From the NCBI RefSeq assembly GCF_023374055.1, contig NZ_JAMBEP010000002.1, positions 186,001 to 250,000 of the forward strand: a stretch of DNA of 64,000 nt, read 5' to 3'. The position numbers and the translations under genes were made by a program. Under the pieces are notes generated by a model. It was not told the origin of the DNA. It did no database searches and saw only the letters and a program-made list of their open reading frames with translations. Source of the DNA: Luteimonas galliterrae. Lineage in GTDB: Bacteria > Pseudomonadota > Gammaproteobacteria > Xanthomonadales > Xanthomonadaceae. Position 1 is the first letter of the stretch. Every line of letters starts with the position of its first letter. Shown piece by piece: positions 44,866 through 53,949 of this stretch.

Positions 44866-44963
44866 AGCGGAGCTTGCTCCGCTGCTTTTCGTAGGTGCGA
44901 ATTCATTCGCACGCTTTTATGCACGAAGCGAAAAGCGTGCGAATGAATTCGCACCTACGAAAT
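44862..44963. repeat. two REP families at the end of the kinase gene
   Basis: 44862-44885 is a GTAGAGCGGAGCTTGCTCCG unit overlapping the kinase stop codon. 44891-44963 is a facing pair of GTAGGTGCGAATTCATTCGC units around about 20 bp. Both have GTAG heads. The pair recurs at 50669-50735. Confidence 0.92.
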
Positions 44964-44997
44964 ACGACGAAGCGAGCCCCGCAACGCCCCTCTGCGG

Positions 44998-45705
44998 TCA
45001 GCCGGCATCGTTCAGCACGTAACCTTCGCCATGCACCGCCACCAGCGGCAAAGCCTCACCGCAACTGTCGGCGACTTTCCGCCGCAGCCGGTAGATCAGC
45101 GAGTCCAGTCGGTGGGCGTCGAAGTCGTACACGTTGTCGGTGAGCGTAGCGATGAGTTCGTCGCGCGTCACCAACTGTCCCGACGCCGCGGTCAGCCGCT
45201 CGACTACGCGGCGCTCGGTGCGCGTGAGCGCGACGTTGCGCCCCGACGGCGACACCAGGCACCAGCCGTTGCCGTCCAGATGCCAGCGTTTGGGCGCGGC
45301 TTGCGCGGTTTGGCCGCGTAAACGGCGGGCGAGGCTGTGCAATGTGGCCGCAAGCAATTCGATCTCGACCGGTTTGGACAGATAAGCGTCGGCGCCTTCG
45401 CTCAGACCGCGCACGCGGTCGGGCGTGGTGCCGCGGCCGGTGAGCATGACGATGCCGATCTCCGGATAGGTCGCGCGCACGTTGCGCGCCACGGTGAAGC
45501 CGTCCTGGTCCGGCAAGCCCACGTCCAGCACGACCATGTCCACCGGCTGGGTGTTGAGATGATGATGCAGCGCGGCGGCGGTTTCGGTGCCTACCACCGC
45601 GAAACCGAAATTGGCCAGGCCCGGCACCAGGATGCGCTCGCGCAGCATCGCATCGTCTTCCAGCAAGGCGATTCGCAATGCGCTATCGGCATGGTTCGGG
45701 GGCAT
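44998..45705 (-). CDS. OmpR-family response regulator
   Basis: A 235-residue regulator. The receiver domain (about 10-125) has the acidic pocket LLEDDAM, phospho-acceptor Asp61 (VVLDVGLPDQDG) and the Lys of YLSKPVE. The C-terminal winged helix (about 140-232) has LTRTERRVVERLTAASGQLVTRDELIATL and a recognition helix region DSLIYRLRRKV, typical of OmpR/PhoB. It converges on the kinase gene across REPs and is the likely partner; a shared promoter is excluded by orientation. Confidence 0.92.
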   Translation of the reverse strand: MPPNHADSALRIALLEDDAMLRERILVPGLANFGFAVVGTETAAALHHHLNTQPVDMVVLDVGLPDQDGFTVARNVRATYPEIGIVMLTGRGTTPDRVRGLSEGADAYLSKPVEIELLAATLHSLARRLRGQTAQAAPKRWHLDGNGWCLVSPSGRNVALTRTERRVVERLTAASGQLVTRDELIATLTDNVYDFDAHRLDSLIYRLRRKVADSCGEALPLVAVHGEGYVLNDAG

Positions 45706-45835
45706 CGCGATATCGGCAACGAGCCGGGGGACTCGACACCGCGATTTTACTGGAACCGGCCGGACAAAACGGGCCTTGAGCGGGCTTCACACGCCCCGGG
45801 GGTAATATCGGGCCAGCCCGCCGGAGCATGTCCGC

Positions 45836-48685
45836 ATGACCGCCAGCCTGTCCCGCCGCGATTTCCTCAAGTGCAGCGTGATCGCCGGGATTTCGGTTTA
45901 TGTCGCCGCACCGGGCAGCGCCGCGCTGGCCGCGCTTTTCGAGCAGCAACGCTTGCGGCCGATGCCTTGGGATGCGGCCACCGGCAAGATCCGCTACCGC
46001 ACCGACGCCACCGCCAAGGTCACCGGCGAGAAGATATTCAGCTACGACATGCGCGCCGCCGACCTGCCCGGCTGGCCGCAGCGGCAGGCGCACGCGATGC
46101 TGTTGCGGGCGACGCGCGCCGACAGTGCCTACGCCGGTTTCGACCTCTCCGCGCTCGGCGACGGCCTGCGGCCGGACCGCATCGTCACCGCCGCCGACCT
46201 GCAACGCGACGGCGTGCAGTTCCCGCAGTTCTACGGCGAGGACATGCTGCTGCCGGAAGGCAAGACGCCGGCGTATCTGGGCCACGCGGTCGCACTGCTG
46301 GTCTGGCACGATTTCGCCCGCTTCCGCACTGCCAAGAGCGCGCTCAAGTTCCGCGACGGCGTGATCCGTTGGGGCGCGAAAACCGGGCCGCTGGAACGAG
46401 ATCCTTGGGCCGCGTTCCGCTACGTGCGCGTCGGCGGCGCCACGCCGTTCGACGACGATGCGTATTCCAGCCTGAAAGATACGCCCCTGTTCCCGCTGAG
46501 CTACAGCAAGAAGCGGCCGCAATGGCCGCAGGCCAATCCGCACGGCGGCCTGGATGCGCAGGGCGCGGCGTTCGCCGGCCAGATCGCCGCCGCGCTCGAC
46601 AAGCCGGACGACGGTACCCTGGTGCTGCAGCGCGAGTATTTTTCGCAATCGATCGACACCGCCGCATTCGAATTGGACAACGGCAACGCCTGGTTCGATA
46701 CCGCGAATGCCACCGTCCATTTCGTCGTGGCGACGCAGTCGCCGCAGGAAGTCGCCGAAGCCGGCGCCAAGATGCTCGCCGCCAGCGGGCTGGGCGTGAA
46801 GACGCTGGTGCTGCATCCCTGCTACACGGTCGGCTACGGCTCCAAGGACCATAATCCGTTCCCGTTCTATGCGCTGATGGCGGGGCTGTACGGCGACGGC
46901 CGCCCGGTGCGGTTGGCCAACGATCGCTACGAGCAGTTCCAAGCCAGCCTCAAGCGCCACAGTTTCCGCATGCGCTACCGCATCGCCGTGGACCGCAAGA
47001 GCGGCAAGTTCGAAATCTTCCAGGGCGACATGGTCGGCGACGGCGGCGGCCGGCAGAATTTCTCGCCGTCGGTATGCCTGGTCGCCGCGACGGCGGCGCA
47101 GTCGATCTACTATTTTCCGCGCAGCGACCTGGCCAGCACCGTGATCGCTTCGCGCGCGCTCGACGCCGGTTCGGCGCGCGGCTACGGCACGCTGCAGAGC
47201 ATGGGCGCGACCGAGATGCTGGTCGACGAGGTCGCCGCGGAACTCAAGATCGATCCGATCGAACTGCGCCAGCGCAACGTATTCAAGACCGGCATGAAGA
47301 ACACGCAGGGCGCGATTCCCGGCGGCGCGATGCGCGCCGACGAAGTGCTGGCGAAAGCGCGTACGCATCCGTTATGGCGCGACCGCGAAAATCGCAAGCT
47401 CGAATACGAAACGGCCCATCCCGGCAAACGCTACGGCGTCGGCTTCGGCTGCGTGCAGAAGGATTTCGGCACCGGCGCCGAGGCGGCTTTCGTCGAAGTC
47501 GCCGTGTCGAAAGAGGGCCGCATCCTGCTGCGCCATGGCGCGATCGAGATGGGCACCGGCACGGCCACCAGCCAGGCGGCCTTGTGCGCGGAATGGCTGG
47601 GCCGCCCGGCCGACGATGTGCGCACCGGCGAAACCGATTGGTCGGCGCTGCCCATGTACGCCACCGACGACCCGTGGCTGATGCAGCAGAGCGTGCAGGA
47701 CGCGCGCCAGGCCGATCCGCGCTGGACGCCCAACTACATGAGCCCCAGCAGCGCCAGCAATTCGGCGTATTTCTGCGGCCATGCCACGCGCGAAGCCGCA
47801 CGCCTGCTGTTCACGGAAGGCTTGTGGCCGGCGGCGCGAGCGATATGGAGCGCCGGCTTCGGCGGCGGCCAACTGGCGCCGCTGTCGGTACGCGCCGAAG
47901 AGGCGCGCTGGGTCGAAGGCAAGCTCACCGCAGGCGGACTGGCGCCGCTGGCTTTGCCGCAGCTCGCCGCGAAAGCGCATGAACTGGGCCTGGTCACCGG
48001 TGCGGTAGTGCATACCTTCAACCGCTGGCAATGGGCCGAAGCGGAATTCCCGCTCGCCACCGGCACGCAGCGTTTGCCTCTGGACGGCCTGGCCCTGCGT
48101 TACGGCGACGGATCGCCGGCCGGCGCGGGCCGCGCGACCGCGAACGGCTATCGCATGATCGAGCGCAGCCGCGTCCACTATCCGCCGGCGCAGCGCAACA
48201 ACGCGGGTGTCGTCTACTACGCGACGATGGCCACGATCGCCGAAGTGGCCGTCGATACCGGCAGCGGCCGGGTCGAACTGCTCGACCATCATTCGATCCT
48301 GGAATGCGGCAATCAGATCGTGCCGGAGTTGGTATCGGGCCAGATCCAGGGCGGCCTGGCGATGGGTATCGGCCACGCATTGCACGAACACTTGCCGTTG
48401 TACGAGGACGGCCCGGGCAACGGCACCTGGAATTTCAATCGCTACGCCTTGCCGCGCGCGCGCGATGTCGCCGTGTGGACGCAGAGCAGCGAAGTGCTGC
48501 CGCCGGTGTCGGAAACCGATCCGCCCAAAGGCATGGCCGAAGTGGTGATGATCGCGGTAGTGCCGGCGATCGTGAACGGCATCGCCCACGCCACCGGCCT
48601 GCGTTTCCGCGAATTGCCGGTGACGCCGGAGAAAGTGCTGGCCGCATTGTCCGGCGAGGCGCTGCCGAAGGAGGATGCGGCATGA
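45836..48685 (+). CDS. periplasmic xanthine dehydrogenase-family molybdopterin subunit
   Basis: A 949-residue large subunit of an isoquinoline/aldehyde oxidoreductase-type molybdenum hydroxylase. The N-terminus LSRRDFLKCSVIAGISVYVA is a Tat signal, so the folded enzyme is exported. DATAKVTGEKIFSYDMRAAD near 60 and IEMGTGTATSQAALCAEWLG near 575 are family landmarks. The expected active-site Glu is in DPPKGMAEVVM near the C-terminus, where most relatives have KGxGE. Its stop overlaps the small-subunit start (ATGA). The oxidised substrate (an aldehyde or an N-heterocycle) cannot be told. No cofactor-maturation gene is present. Confidence 0.92.
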   Translation: MTASLSRRDFLKCSVIAGISVYVAAPGSAALAALFEQQRLRPMPWDAATGKIRYRTDATAKVTGEKIFSYDMRAADLPGWPQRQAHAMLLRATRADSAYAGFDLSALGDGLRPDRIVTAADLQRDGVQFPQFYGEDMLLPEGKTPAYLGHAVALLVWHDFARFRTAKSALKFRDGVIRWGAKTGPLERDPWAAFRYVRVGGATPFDDDAYSSLKDTPLFPLSYSKKRPQWPQANPHGGLDAQGAAFAGQIAAALDKPDDGTLVLQREYFSQSIDTAAFELDNGNAWFDTANATVHFVVATQSPQEVAEAGAKMLAASGLGVKTLVLHPCYTVGYGSKDHNPFPFYALMAGLYGDGRPVRLANDRYEQFQASLKRHSFRMRYRIAVDRKSGKFEIFQGDMVGDGGGRQNFSPSVCLVAATAAQSIYYFPRSDLASTVIASRALDAGSARGYGTLQSMGATEMLVDEVAAELKIDPIELRQRNVFKTGMKNTQGAIPGGAMRADEVLAKARTHPLWRDRENRKLEYETAHPGKRYGVGFGCVQKDFGTGAEAAFVEVAVSKEGRILLRHGAIEMGTGTATSQAALCAEWLGRPADDVRTGETDWSALPMYATDDPWLMQQSVQDARQADPRWTPNYMSPSSASNSAYFCGHATREAARLLFTEGLWPAARAIWSAGFGGGQLAPLSVRAEEARWVEGKLTAGGLAPLALPQLAAKAHELGLVTGAVVHTFNRWQWAEAEFPLATGTQRLPLDGLALRYGDGSPAGAGRATANGYRMIERSRVHYPPAQRNNAGVVYYATMATIAEVAVDTGSGRVELLDHHSILECGNQIVPELVSGQIQGGLAMGIGHALHEHLPLYEDGPGNGTWNFNRYALPRARDVAVWTQSSEVLPPVSETDPPKGMAEVVMIAVVPAIVNGIAHATGLRFRELPVTPEKVLAALSGEALPKEDAA

Positions 48686-49239
48686 CCATACCGATCCTGA
48701 CCCATCGGCTGACGCTGCGCATCAACGGCCGCGACTACGGGCCGATCGACGCGCCTCCGGAGATGATGCTGATCGACGTGCTGCACGAATACCTCGGCCT
48801 TACCGGCACCCGCTTCGGCTGCGGCCAGGGCGTCTGCCATGCCTGCACGGTGATCGTCGATGGCGACGGCGGCCCGCGCGAGGTGCGCAGCTGCATCACC
48901 GGCGCGCACTGGTTCGCAGGCAAGCGCATCCGCACCGTCGAGGGCCATGCCAAGCGCGACGACAGCGGCAAGATCGTCCAACTTTCGCCGGTGCAGCAGG
49001 CTTTCCTCGACCATTTCAGCTTCCAGTGCGGCTACTGCACGCCGGGTTTCGTCAACGCGGCGACGGTGCTGATGGAAAAGCTGGCGCAATCGCCGATCGC
49101 CGCCGACGAAGTCGAAGCGACGATCACCGACGCGTTGAATCCGCACCTGTGCCGCTGCACCGGTTACGTGCGCTATTACCAGGCGGTGAAGGAACTCGTG
49201 CTGAAAACGCCCGGCCTGGTGCGGGAGAAAGCGCCATGA
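48682..49239 (+). CDS. 2Fe-2S small subunit of the molybdenum hydroxylase
   Basis: A 185-residue iron-sulfur subunit with two 2Fe-2S clusters. The plant-ferredoxin-type motif is GCGQGVCHACTVIVDG near 46 with its fourth cysteine in RSCITG, and the helical-domain cluster is QCGYCTPGF near 118 and HLCRCTGYVRYYQAV near 156. It has no signal peptide, so it is presumably carried out by the Tat signal of the large subunit. Its 5' and 3' ends overlap the neighbours by four bases each. Confidence 0.95.
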   Translation: MTIPILTHRLTLRINGRDYGPIDAPPEMMLIDVLHEYLGLTGTRFGCGQGVCHACTVIVDGDGGPREVRSCITGAHWFAGKRIRTVEGHAKRDDSGKIVQLSPVQQAFLDHFSFQCGYCTPGFVNAATVLMEKLAQSPIAADEVEATITDALNPHLCRCTGYVRYYQAVKELVLKTPGLVREKAP

Positions 49240-50519
49240 CCCGCGTCGGATGGAGAAGGATTGCGGCCTGGCTGCTGGTGCTGCTGCTGTTATGGTTGCT
49301 GCTGATGGCGGCGATGCGTTTCCTCGCGAGCCGCGGACCAGTGCAGCAGGTGGCCGCCACGCCGCAACAGCTCGCGCACGGCCGCTACCTGGCCGCCGCA
49401 GCCGATTGCGCGGCCTGCCATACCGCAGACGGCGGCGCGCCGTTCGCCGGCGGCGTGCCGCTGGCCTCGCCTTTCGGCACGATCCACGGCACCAACATCA
49501 CGCCCGATCCGGATACCGGCATCGGCCGCTACACGCCGGACGATTTCTTCCAGGCGATGACCAAGGGCGAGGCCCGAGACGGCCATCAGCTGTACCCGGC
49601 GATGCCGTACGTCTCGTACAAGACGATGGCGCGCGCGGATAGCGATGCGATCTACGCCTATCTGATGAACCAACCGGCGGTGAAGCAGGAAAACAAAAAG
49701 AACGGCGTCGGCTTTCCGTTCAATATCCGCAGCGGCATCCATCTCTGGAATCTGCTGTTCGCGCGCGCCGAAGCCGTGCCGGCGTCGCAGGGCGCGTCGC
49801 CCGCTTGGCGGCGAGGCAAATACCTGGTCGAGACGATGGGCCATTGCGGCGAGTGCCATAGCCCGCGCGGCGCGTTGGGACAGGTCGATCGCGACCGCCC
49901 GCTGGGCGGCAACAATGAAATGGGGCGCTTCGCCGCGCCTGACATCACGCCAGCCGGACTGGCCGCGCGCGGCTGGAACGCGGCGCTGCTGCGCGAGTAT
50001 TTGGCTACCGGCGTGAGCGAACGCGCGGTGGCCTCCGACGAGATGCTGCCGGTGGTCAGATTGTCGACGAGCCGGCTCAGCGCCGACGACCTGAAGGCCA
50101 TGATCGTCTATCTGCTCGGCGACCGGCCAGCGCCGCCCCGCGCTGTACGAGTGGCGAACGCCGCGGTTTCCGATTCCGGCCGTAGCCACTACTTGAATCT
50201 CTGCTCAGGTTGCCATGGCCGCGACGGCGAAGGCGTGCCTCACGTAGCGCCGAGTCTGCGCGACAACAGCAGCGTGCGCGATGCCGATCCGCACAACCTG
50301 ATCGTCGCGATCCTGGACGGCCTGCCCGAACACGACTTCCCCGGCAACGAGCGCATGCAGGAGATGCCGGGCTTCGCGCAGGACTTGGGCGACGCCGATA
50401 TCGCGGCGCTGAGCACCTGGCTGCGCCACCGCCATGGCGGCCAGCCGCAGGCGATCGCGGCAGCATCGGTCGCGGAGCTGCGCGCAAGCGGTCCGCATGG
50501 ATCTTCCGCCAGGCGCTGA
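49236..50519 (+). CDS. triheme cytochrome c, electron acceptor of the hydroxylase
   Basis: A 427-residue cytochrome with an N-terminal membrane anchor (about 9-28) and three c-type haem sites: CAACH near 58, CGECH near 206 and CSGCH near 328. It resembles the cytochrome subunits of membrane alcohol and aldehyde dehydrogenases, which pass electrons to the respiratory chain on the periplasmic side. Methionine sixth ligands could be those of YPAMPYVSY and QEMPGFAQ. It overlaps the small-subunit stop by four bases and ends the operon. Confidence 0.95.
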   Translation: MTRVGWRRIAAWLLVLLLLWLLLMAAMRFLASRGPVQQVAATPQQLAHGRYLAAAADCAACHTADGGAPFAGGVPLASPFGTIHGTNITPDPDTGIGRYTPDDFFQAMTKGEARDGHQLYPAMPYVSYKTMARADSDAIYAYLMNQPAVKQENKKNGVGFPFNIRSGIHLWNLLFARAEAVPASQGASPAWRRGKYLVETMGHCGECHSPRGALGQVDRDRPLGGNNEMGRFAAPDITPAGLAARGWNAALLREYLATGVSERAVASDEMLPVVRLSTSRLSADDLKAMIVYLLGDRPAPPRAVRVANAAVSDSGRSHYLNLCSGCHGRDGEGVPHVAPSLRDNSSVRDADPHNLIVAILDGLPEHDFPGNERMQEMPGFAQDLGDADIAALSTWLRHRHGGQPQAIAAASVAELRASGPHGSSARR

Positions 50520-51290
50520 CGAATACGCCGCCCTTTCGTCCTGAAGCCGCCATCCCCGCGAAGACGGACTGCGGAGGCCGAAAGCCGGAGCGAACCTCTG
50601 CGTCAGCAGATGGCCCGGAGGGCGAGCGAAGCGAGTAACCCAGCGCTTTGCCCGATACTCTTGCTTTTCGTAGGTGCGAATTCATTCGCACGCTCTTGAT
50701 ACGTCGAAAAGCGTGCGAATGAATTCGCACCTACACTTTTAGAGCGGAGCTTGCTCCGCTGCCTTGGCTGTTGGGTTCTGGCGATCTGCCGGCCGTTCCG
50801 GCCGGGGTTTCGTCCGCTAAAACCGCGGCCGAGTGACTTTCTTTTTGTGGGGCCCAAAAAGAACAGTAACCAAAGAAAAAGGGCCTTTGGAAGGGATTAC
50901 GGCGATGGGGTTACGCCGTGTGCTTGGCCACCGCTCGCCGGCCCTCGGGATTCCTCCGTCGCTTCGACATTCAGATTCGGGGCGATCGATCAGAACGCCT
51001 CCTTAGCGCCCATCCGCAAAAGCCACGTCACCCATAGGCTACGAATCAAAATCTAGTACCTGCGTAAGAAGGTCAGCCACGACGAAAGCTTAGGCCGCTG
51101 GCGGACTTTCAGGTGCGACGCATTGCACCGCAGTTCAGGCCCTTTCTTGGGTTACTTTCTTTGGGCCAACAAAGAAAGTGACCCGCGCGCAGCGCGGAAG
51201 CCTTTTCCCATGGTGCGAGTCGCAGCGCAAGCCGCCAGGACGCGGGCCTGGATCCCGGCCTTCGCCGGGATGACGGCATAGGGGCAAGGG
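50520..51290 (+). repeat. REPs and dispersed 0.55-kb element, copy C
   Basis: No gene is supported here. 50669-50735 is a facing pair of GTAGGTGCGAATTCATTCGC units. 50739-51290 is copy C of the long element: AGAGCGGAGCTTGCTCCGCT at the edge, hairpin 50833-50870 (GTGACTTTCTTTTTGTGGGG pairing with the following CCCAAAAAGAACAGTAAC), a core, hairpin 51151-51182 (GTTACTTTCTTTGGGCCAAC pairing with AAAGAAAGTGAC), then CCCGGCCTTCGCCGGGATG. The first 120 bp after the cytochrome gene show nothing clear. Copies of REP fragments continue to about 51440. Confidence 0.82.
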
Positions 51291-51610
51291 CAAAAGCAAA
51301 TGGGTCCCAGCGTTCGCTGGGATGACGGCCCTAAGAGCGAACGGCTTAAGAGCGAGAACAGCGGGGCAGCCTCCGCTTTACAGAGCGGGAACAAGGGCAG
51401 CGGAGCGAGCTCGGCTCTGCAGAGCGCAAAGCCGCTGGGTGAGTGCGCGCAGCGCGACAACGACAACCGCGAAAGCAAATGAGTCCCGGGCAGTCCTTCG
51501 CGCGCTCCCTGTACGTCAATTTTTGTCCTAATGTCGGCTCCGAAAACGCCGCGCCCGCGGACATAGCGCAAGACAACGGCAAGTCATATCGCCTCCCAGA
51601 ACGACATACC

Positions 51611-51684
51611 GACAACCAACGTTGTCATACTAAAAACGTGCGGTATTTCGCAAATACTTAAAATAAGTTGTGACAACGTTGTCA
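51611..51684. promoter_or_regulatory. LacI-type operator palindromes upstream of the chitinase gene
   Basis: TGACAACGTTGTCA at 51671-51684 is a perfect 14-bp palindrome with a central CG, as in LacI-family operators. A second, weaker site GACAACCAACGTTGTC is at 51611-51626. They lie 127-200 bp before the chitinase ATG in an AT-richer stretch where the promoter is expected. No repressor gene is in the window. Confidence 0.55.
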
Positions 51685-51810
51685 GGCGGGCCGGAACGAC
51701 CGGCACCGAGGCCATCCGCGGAGAAGACACAGATCCGACGAAAACGACAGGGGCTCGCCTGATCCGCAGGATCAACGCACGCGATCGTGAACTTTGGGAG
51801 AGGAAAGCTC

Positions 51811-53865
51811 ATGAGACACGCACATGCTTGGAAGCTATTACTGTCGTCCCTGCTGCTGATTTCATTCGTACCCCTGGCCCAGGCGCAGACCGCGTCCTGC
51901 GCCGGCGTGCCGGCCTGGAATGCAGCGACCATCTACAACCCCGGCGACAAGCTCGTCTACCAGAACCGGCTGTATCAAGCCCTGGTTCCGATCTGGAACG
52001 CGCCGCCGACGCACTGCCCCAGCTGCGGCTGGTATCAGGACCTCGGCGCCTGCGGCACCGGCAGCAATCAACCGCCCACCGTGACGCTGACCGCACCGGC
52101 CAATGGTTCGACCCACAACGCCGGCAGTAATATCGCCGTCAGCGCGACGGCCGCCGATAGCGACGGCAACATCGCCAAGGTCGAATTCTTCCGCGGCACC
52201 GCTTCGCTCGGCGTCGATACCACGTCGCCGTACGGCGTGACCTGGAATAACGCCACTGCCGGCAGCCACACCTTCAAGGCCGTCGCCACCGACAACGGCA
52301 ATGCGAGCACTACGTCCGCCACCGCGACGATCACCGTCACGGGCACGCCGCCGACCGACACCACCGCACCGAGCGTGCCGACCGGATTGGCATCGCCTTC
52401 GCAGACCAGCAGCAGCGTATCGCTGACCTGGAACGCGTCGACCGACAACGCCGGCGGCAGCGGCATAGCGGGCTACGACGTGTACCGCAACGGCAGCCTG
52501 GTCGGTTCGCCGACGGCGACCAGCTATACCGACGCCGGCCTCGCCGCGAGCACCACGTACAACTATCGCGTGCGCGCGCGCGACAACGCCGCCAATGCTT
52601 CGGCACAGAGCGGGCAAATCAGCGCGACCACCAAGACCGGCGGCGGCGGCGGCAACAAGCGCGTGATCGGCTATTTCACCCAATGGGGCATCTACGGCCG
52701 CAACTATCGGGTCAAGAACATCGACACCAGCGGTTCCGCCGCCAAACTCACGCACATCAACTACGCCTTCGGCAACGTGCGCAACAACCGCTGCGAAGTG
52801 GGCGTGACCCAGCCTTCCGATCCGAACACCGGCGCGGGCGGCGATGCGTTCGCCGATTACACCAAGGCCTTCGGCGCCAGCGAGAGCGTCAGCGGCGCGG
52901 CGGATACCTGGGACCAACCGTTGCGCGGCAACTGGAACCAGCTCAAGCAACTGAAGACGAAGTATCCCGGCCTGAAAGTGCTGATCTCGCTGGGCGGCTG
53001 GACCTGGTCGCGCGGCTTCGCCAGCGCGGCGCGTCCGGAAAACAGGCAGGCCTTCGTCGCCTCGTGCGTCGACGCGTATATCCGAGGCAACCTGCCCGTC
53101 ACCGACGGCGCCGGCGGCACCGGAGCCGCGGCCGGCGTGTTCGACGGCATCGATTTGGATTGGGAATATCCAGCCGCCTGCGGCCTGACCTGCGGCACGC
53201 CGGAAGAGAGCGCGAACTTCACCGCCCTGCTCGCCGAGTTCCGCTCGCAGCTCAACGCGGTGCGTCCGGGCCTGTTGCTCACCATCGCGGCAGGCGCAGG
53301 CGTGGACAAGGTCCGGGTCACGAATCCTGCCGCGTACCACCAATATCTCGATTACATCAACGTGATGACCTACGACTTCCACGGCACGTGGGATGCGCAG
53401 ACCAACCATCACTCGGCCCTGTTCGATTCACCGAACGATCCGTCGACGGGCGATCAGCGCTTCTACAACACCAACGATGCGATCGAAGCCTTCCTGTCGC
53501 GCGGCGTGCCCGCATCCAAGCTCAACGTAGGCATCGGCTTCTACGGCCGCGGCTGGACCGGCGTGGCCAACGCCAACAACGGCCTGTACCAGAACGGCAC
53601 TCCCGCGCCCGGCACGTACGAAGCCGGCAACGAGGACTACAAGGTGCTGAAGAACCGGCCGGGCACCATCTTCACCGACGCCAACGCTCGCGCCACTTGG
53701 AAGTACGACGGCAACACGTTCTGGAGCTACGACACGCCAGCGATGATTACCGAGAAGATGGCCTATGTGAAAGCGCAGAACCTGGGCGGCGCGTTCGTCT
53801 GGGAGTTCAGCGGGGACGATGCGCAGGGCAGTTTGACGACGGCGGTAAGCGATGGATTGAAGTGA
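51811..53865 (+). CDS. secreted GH18 chitinase with CBM5/12, Ig-like and FnIII domains
   Basis: A 684-residue extracellular chitinase. After a signal peptide (1-25, AQA|Q) come a chitin-binding CBM5/12 (about 28-82, WNAATIYNPGDKLVYQNRLYQA), an Ig-like domain (88-185), a fibronectin type III domain (190-280), and a GH18 catalytic barrel (about 285-684). The catalytic motif is DGIDLDWEYP with Glu452 as acid; KRVIGYFTQWGIYGR and LISLGGWTWS are other barrel landmarks. Retaining hydrolysis of chitin to chitooligosaccharides is expected. GGGAGAGGAAA precedes ATG 51811; the GTG 24 bases earlier is less likely. It suits a chitin-degrading predator or soil bacterium. Confidence 0.95.
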   Translation: MRHAHAWKLLLSSLLLISFVPLAQAQTASCAGVPAWNAATIYNPGDKLVYQNRLYQALVPIWNAPPTHCPSCGWYQDLGACGTGSNQPPTVTLTAPANGSTHNAGSNIAVSATAADSDGNIAKVEFFRGTASLGVDTTSPYGVTWNNATAGSHTFKAVATDNGNASTTSATATITVTGTPPTDTTAPSVPTGLASPSQTSSSVSLTWNASTDNAGGSGIAGYDVYRNGSLVGSPTATSYTDAGLAASTTYNYRVRARDNAANASAQSGQISATTKTGGGGGNKRVIGYFTQWGIYGRNYRVKNIDTSGSAAKLTHINYAFGNVRNNRCEVGVTQPSDPNTGAGGDAFADYTKAFGASESVSGAADTWDQPLRGNWNQLKQLKTKYPGLKVLISLGGWTWSRGFASAARPENRQAFVASCVDAYIRGNLPVTDGAGGTGAAAGVFDGIDLDWEYPAACGLTCGTPEESANFTALLAEFRSQLNAVRPGLLLTIAAGAGVDKVRVTNPAAYHQYLDYINVMTYDFHGTWDAQTNHHSALFDSPNDPSTGDQRFYNTNDAIEAFLSRGVPASKLNVGIGFYGRGWTGVANANNGLYQNGTPAPGTYEAGNEDYKVLKNRPGTIFTDANARATWKYDGNTFWSYDTPAMITEKMAYVKAQNLGGAFVWEFSGDDAQGSLTTAVSDGLK

Positions 53866-53902
53866 TCGCATAGCCGGTTCACCCCCGTGCCGGCTAACGA
53901 CG

Positions 53903-53939
53903 GCGCCGGTCTCCCCTACGGAGACCGGCGCTTTTTTTT
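53903..53939 (+). terminator. intrinsic terminator of the chitinase gene
   Basis: GCGCCGGTCTCC pairs exactly with GGAGACCGGCGC around a five-base loop and is followed by eight T. It lies 38 bp past the stop. Confidence 0.92.
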
Positions 53940-53949
53940 GCGGGTTAGC

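Noticed and set aside
45836-50519. Horizontally acquired island for the molybdenum hydroxylase operon
   Set aside because: Codon use and base composition look like the neighbours by eye and there is no integrase or tRNA beside it. A quantitative test would be needed to say more.
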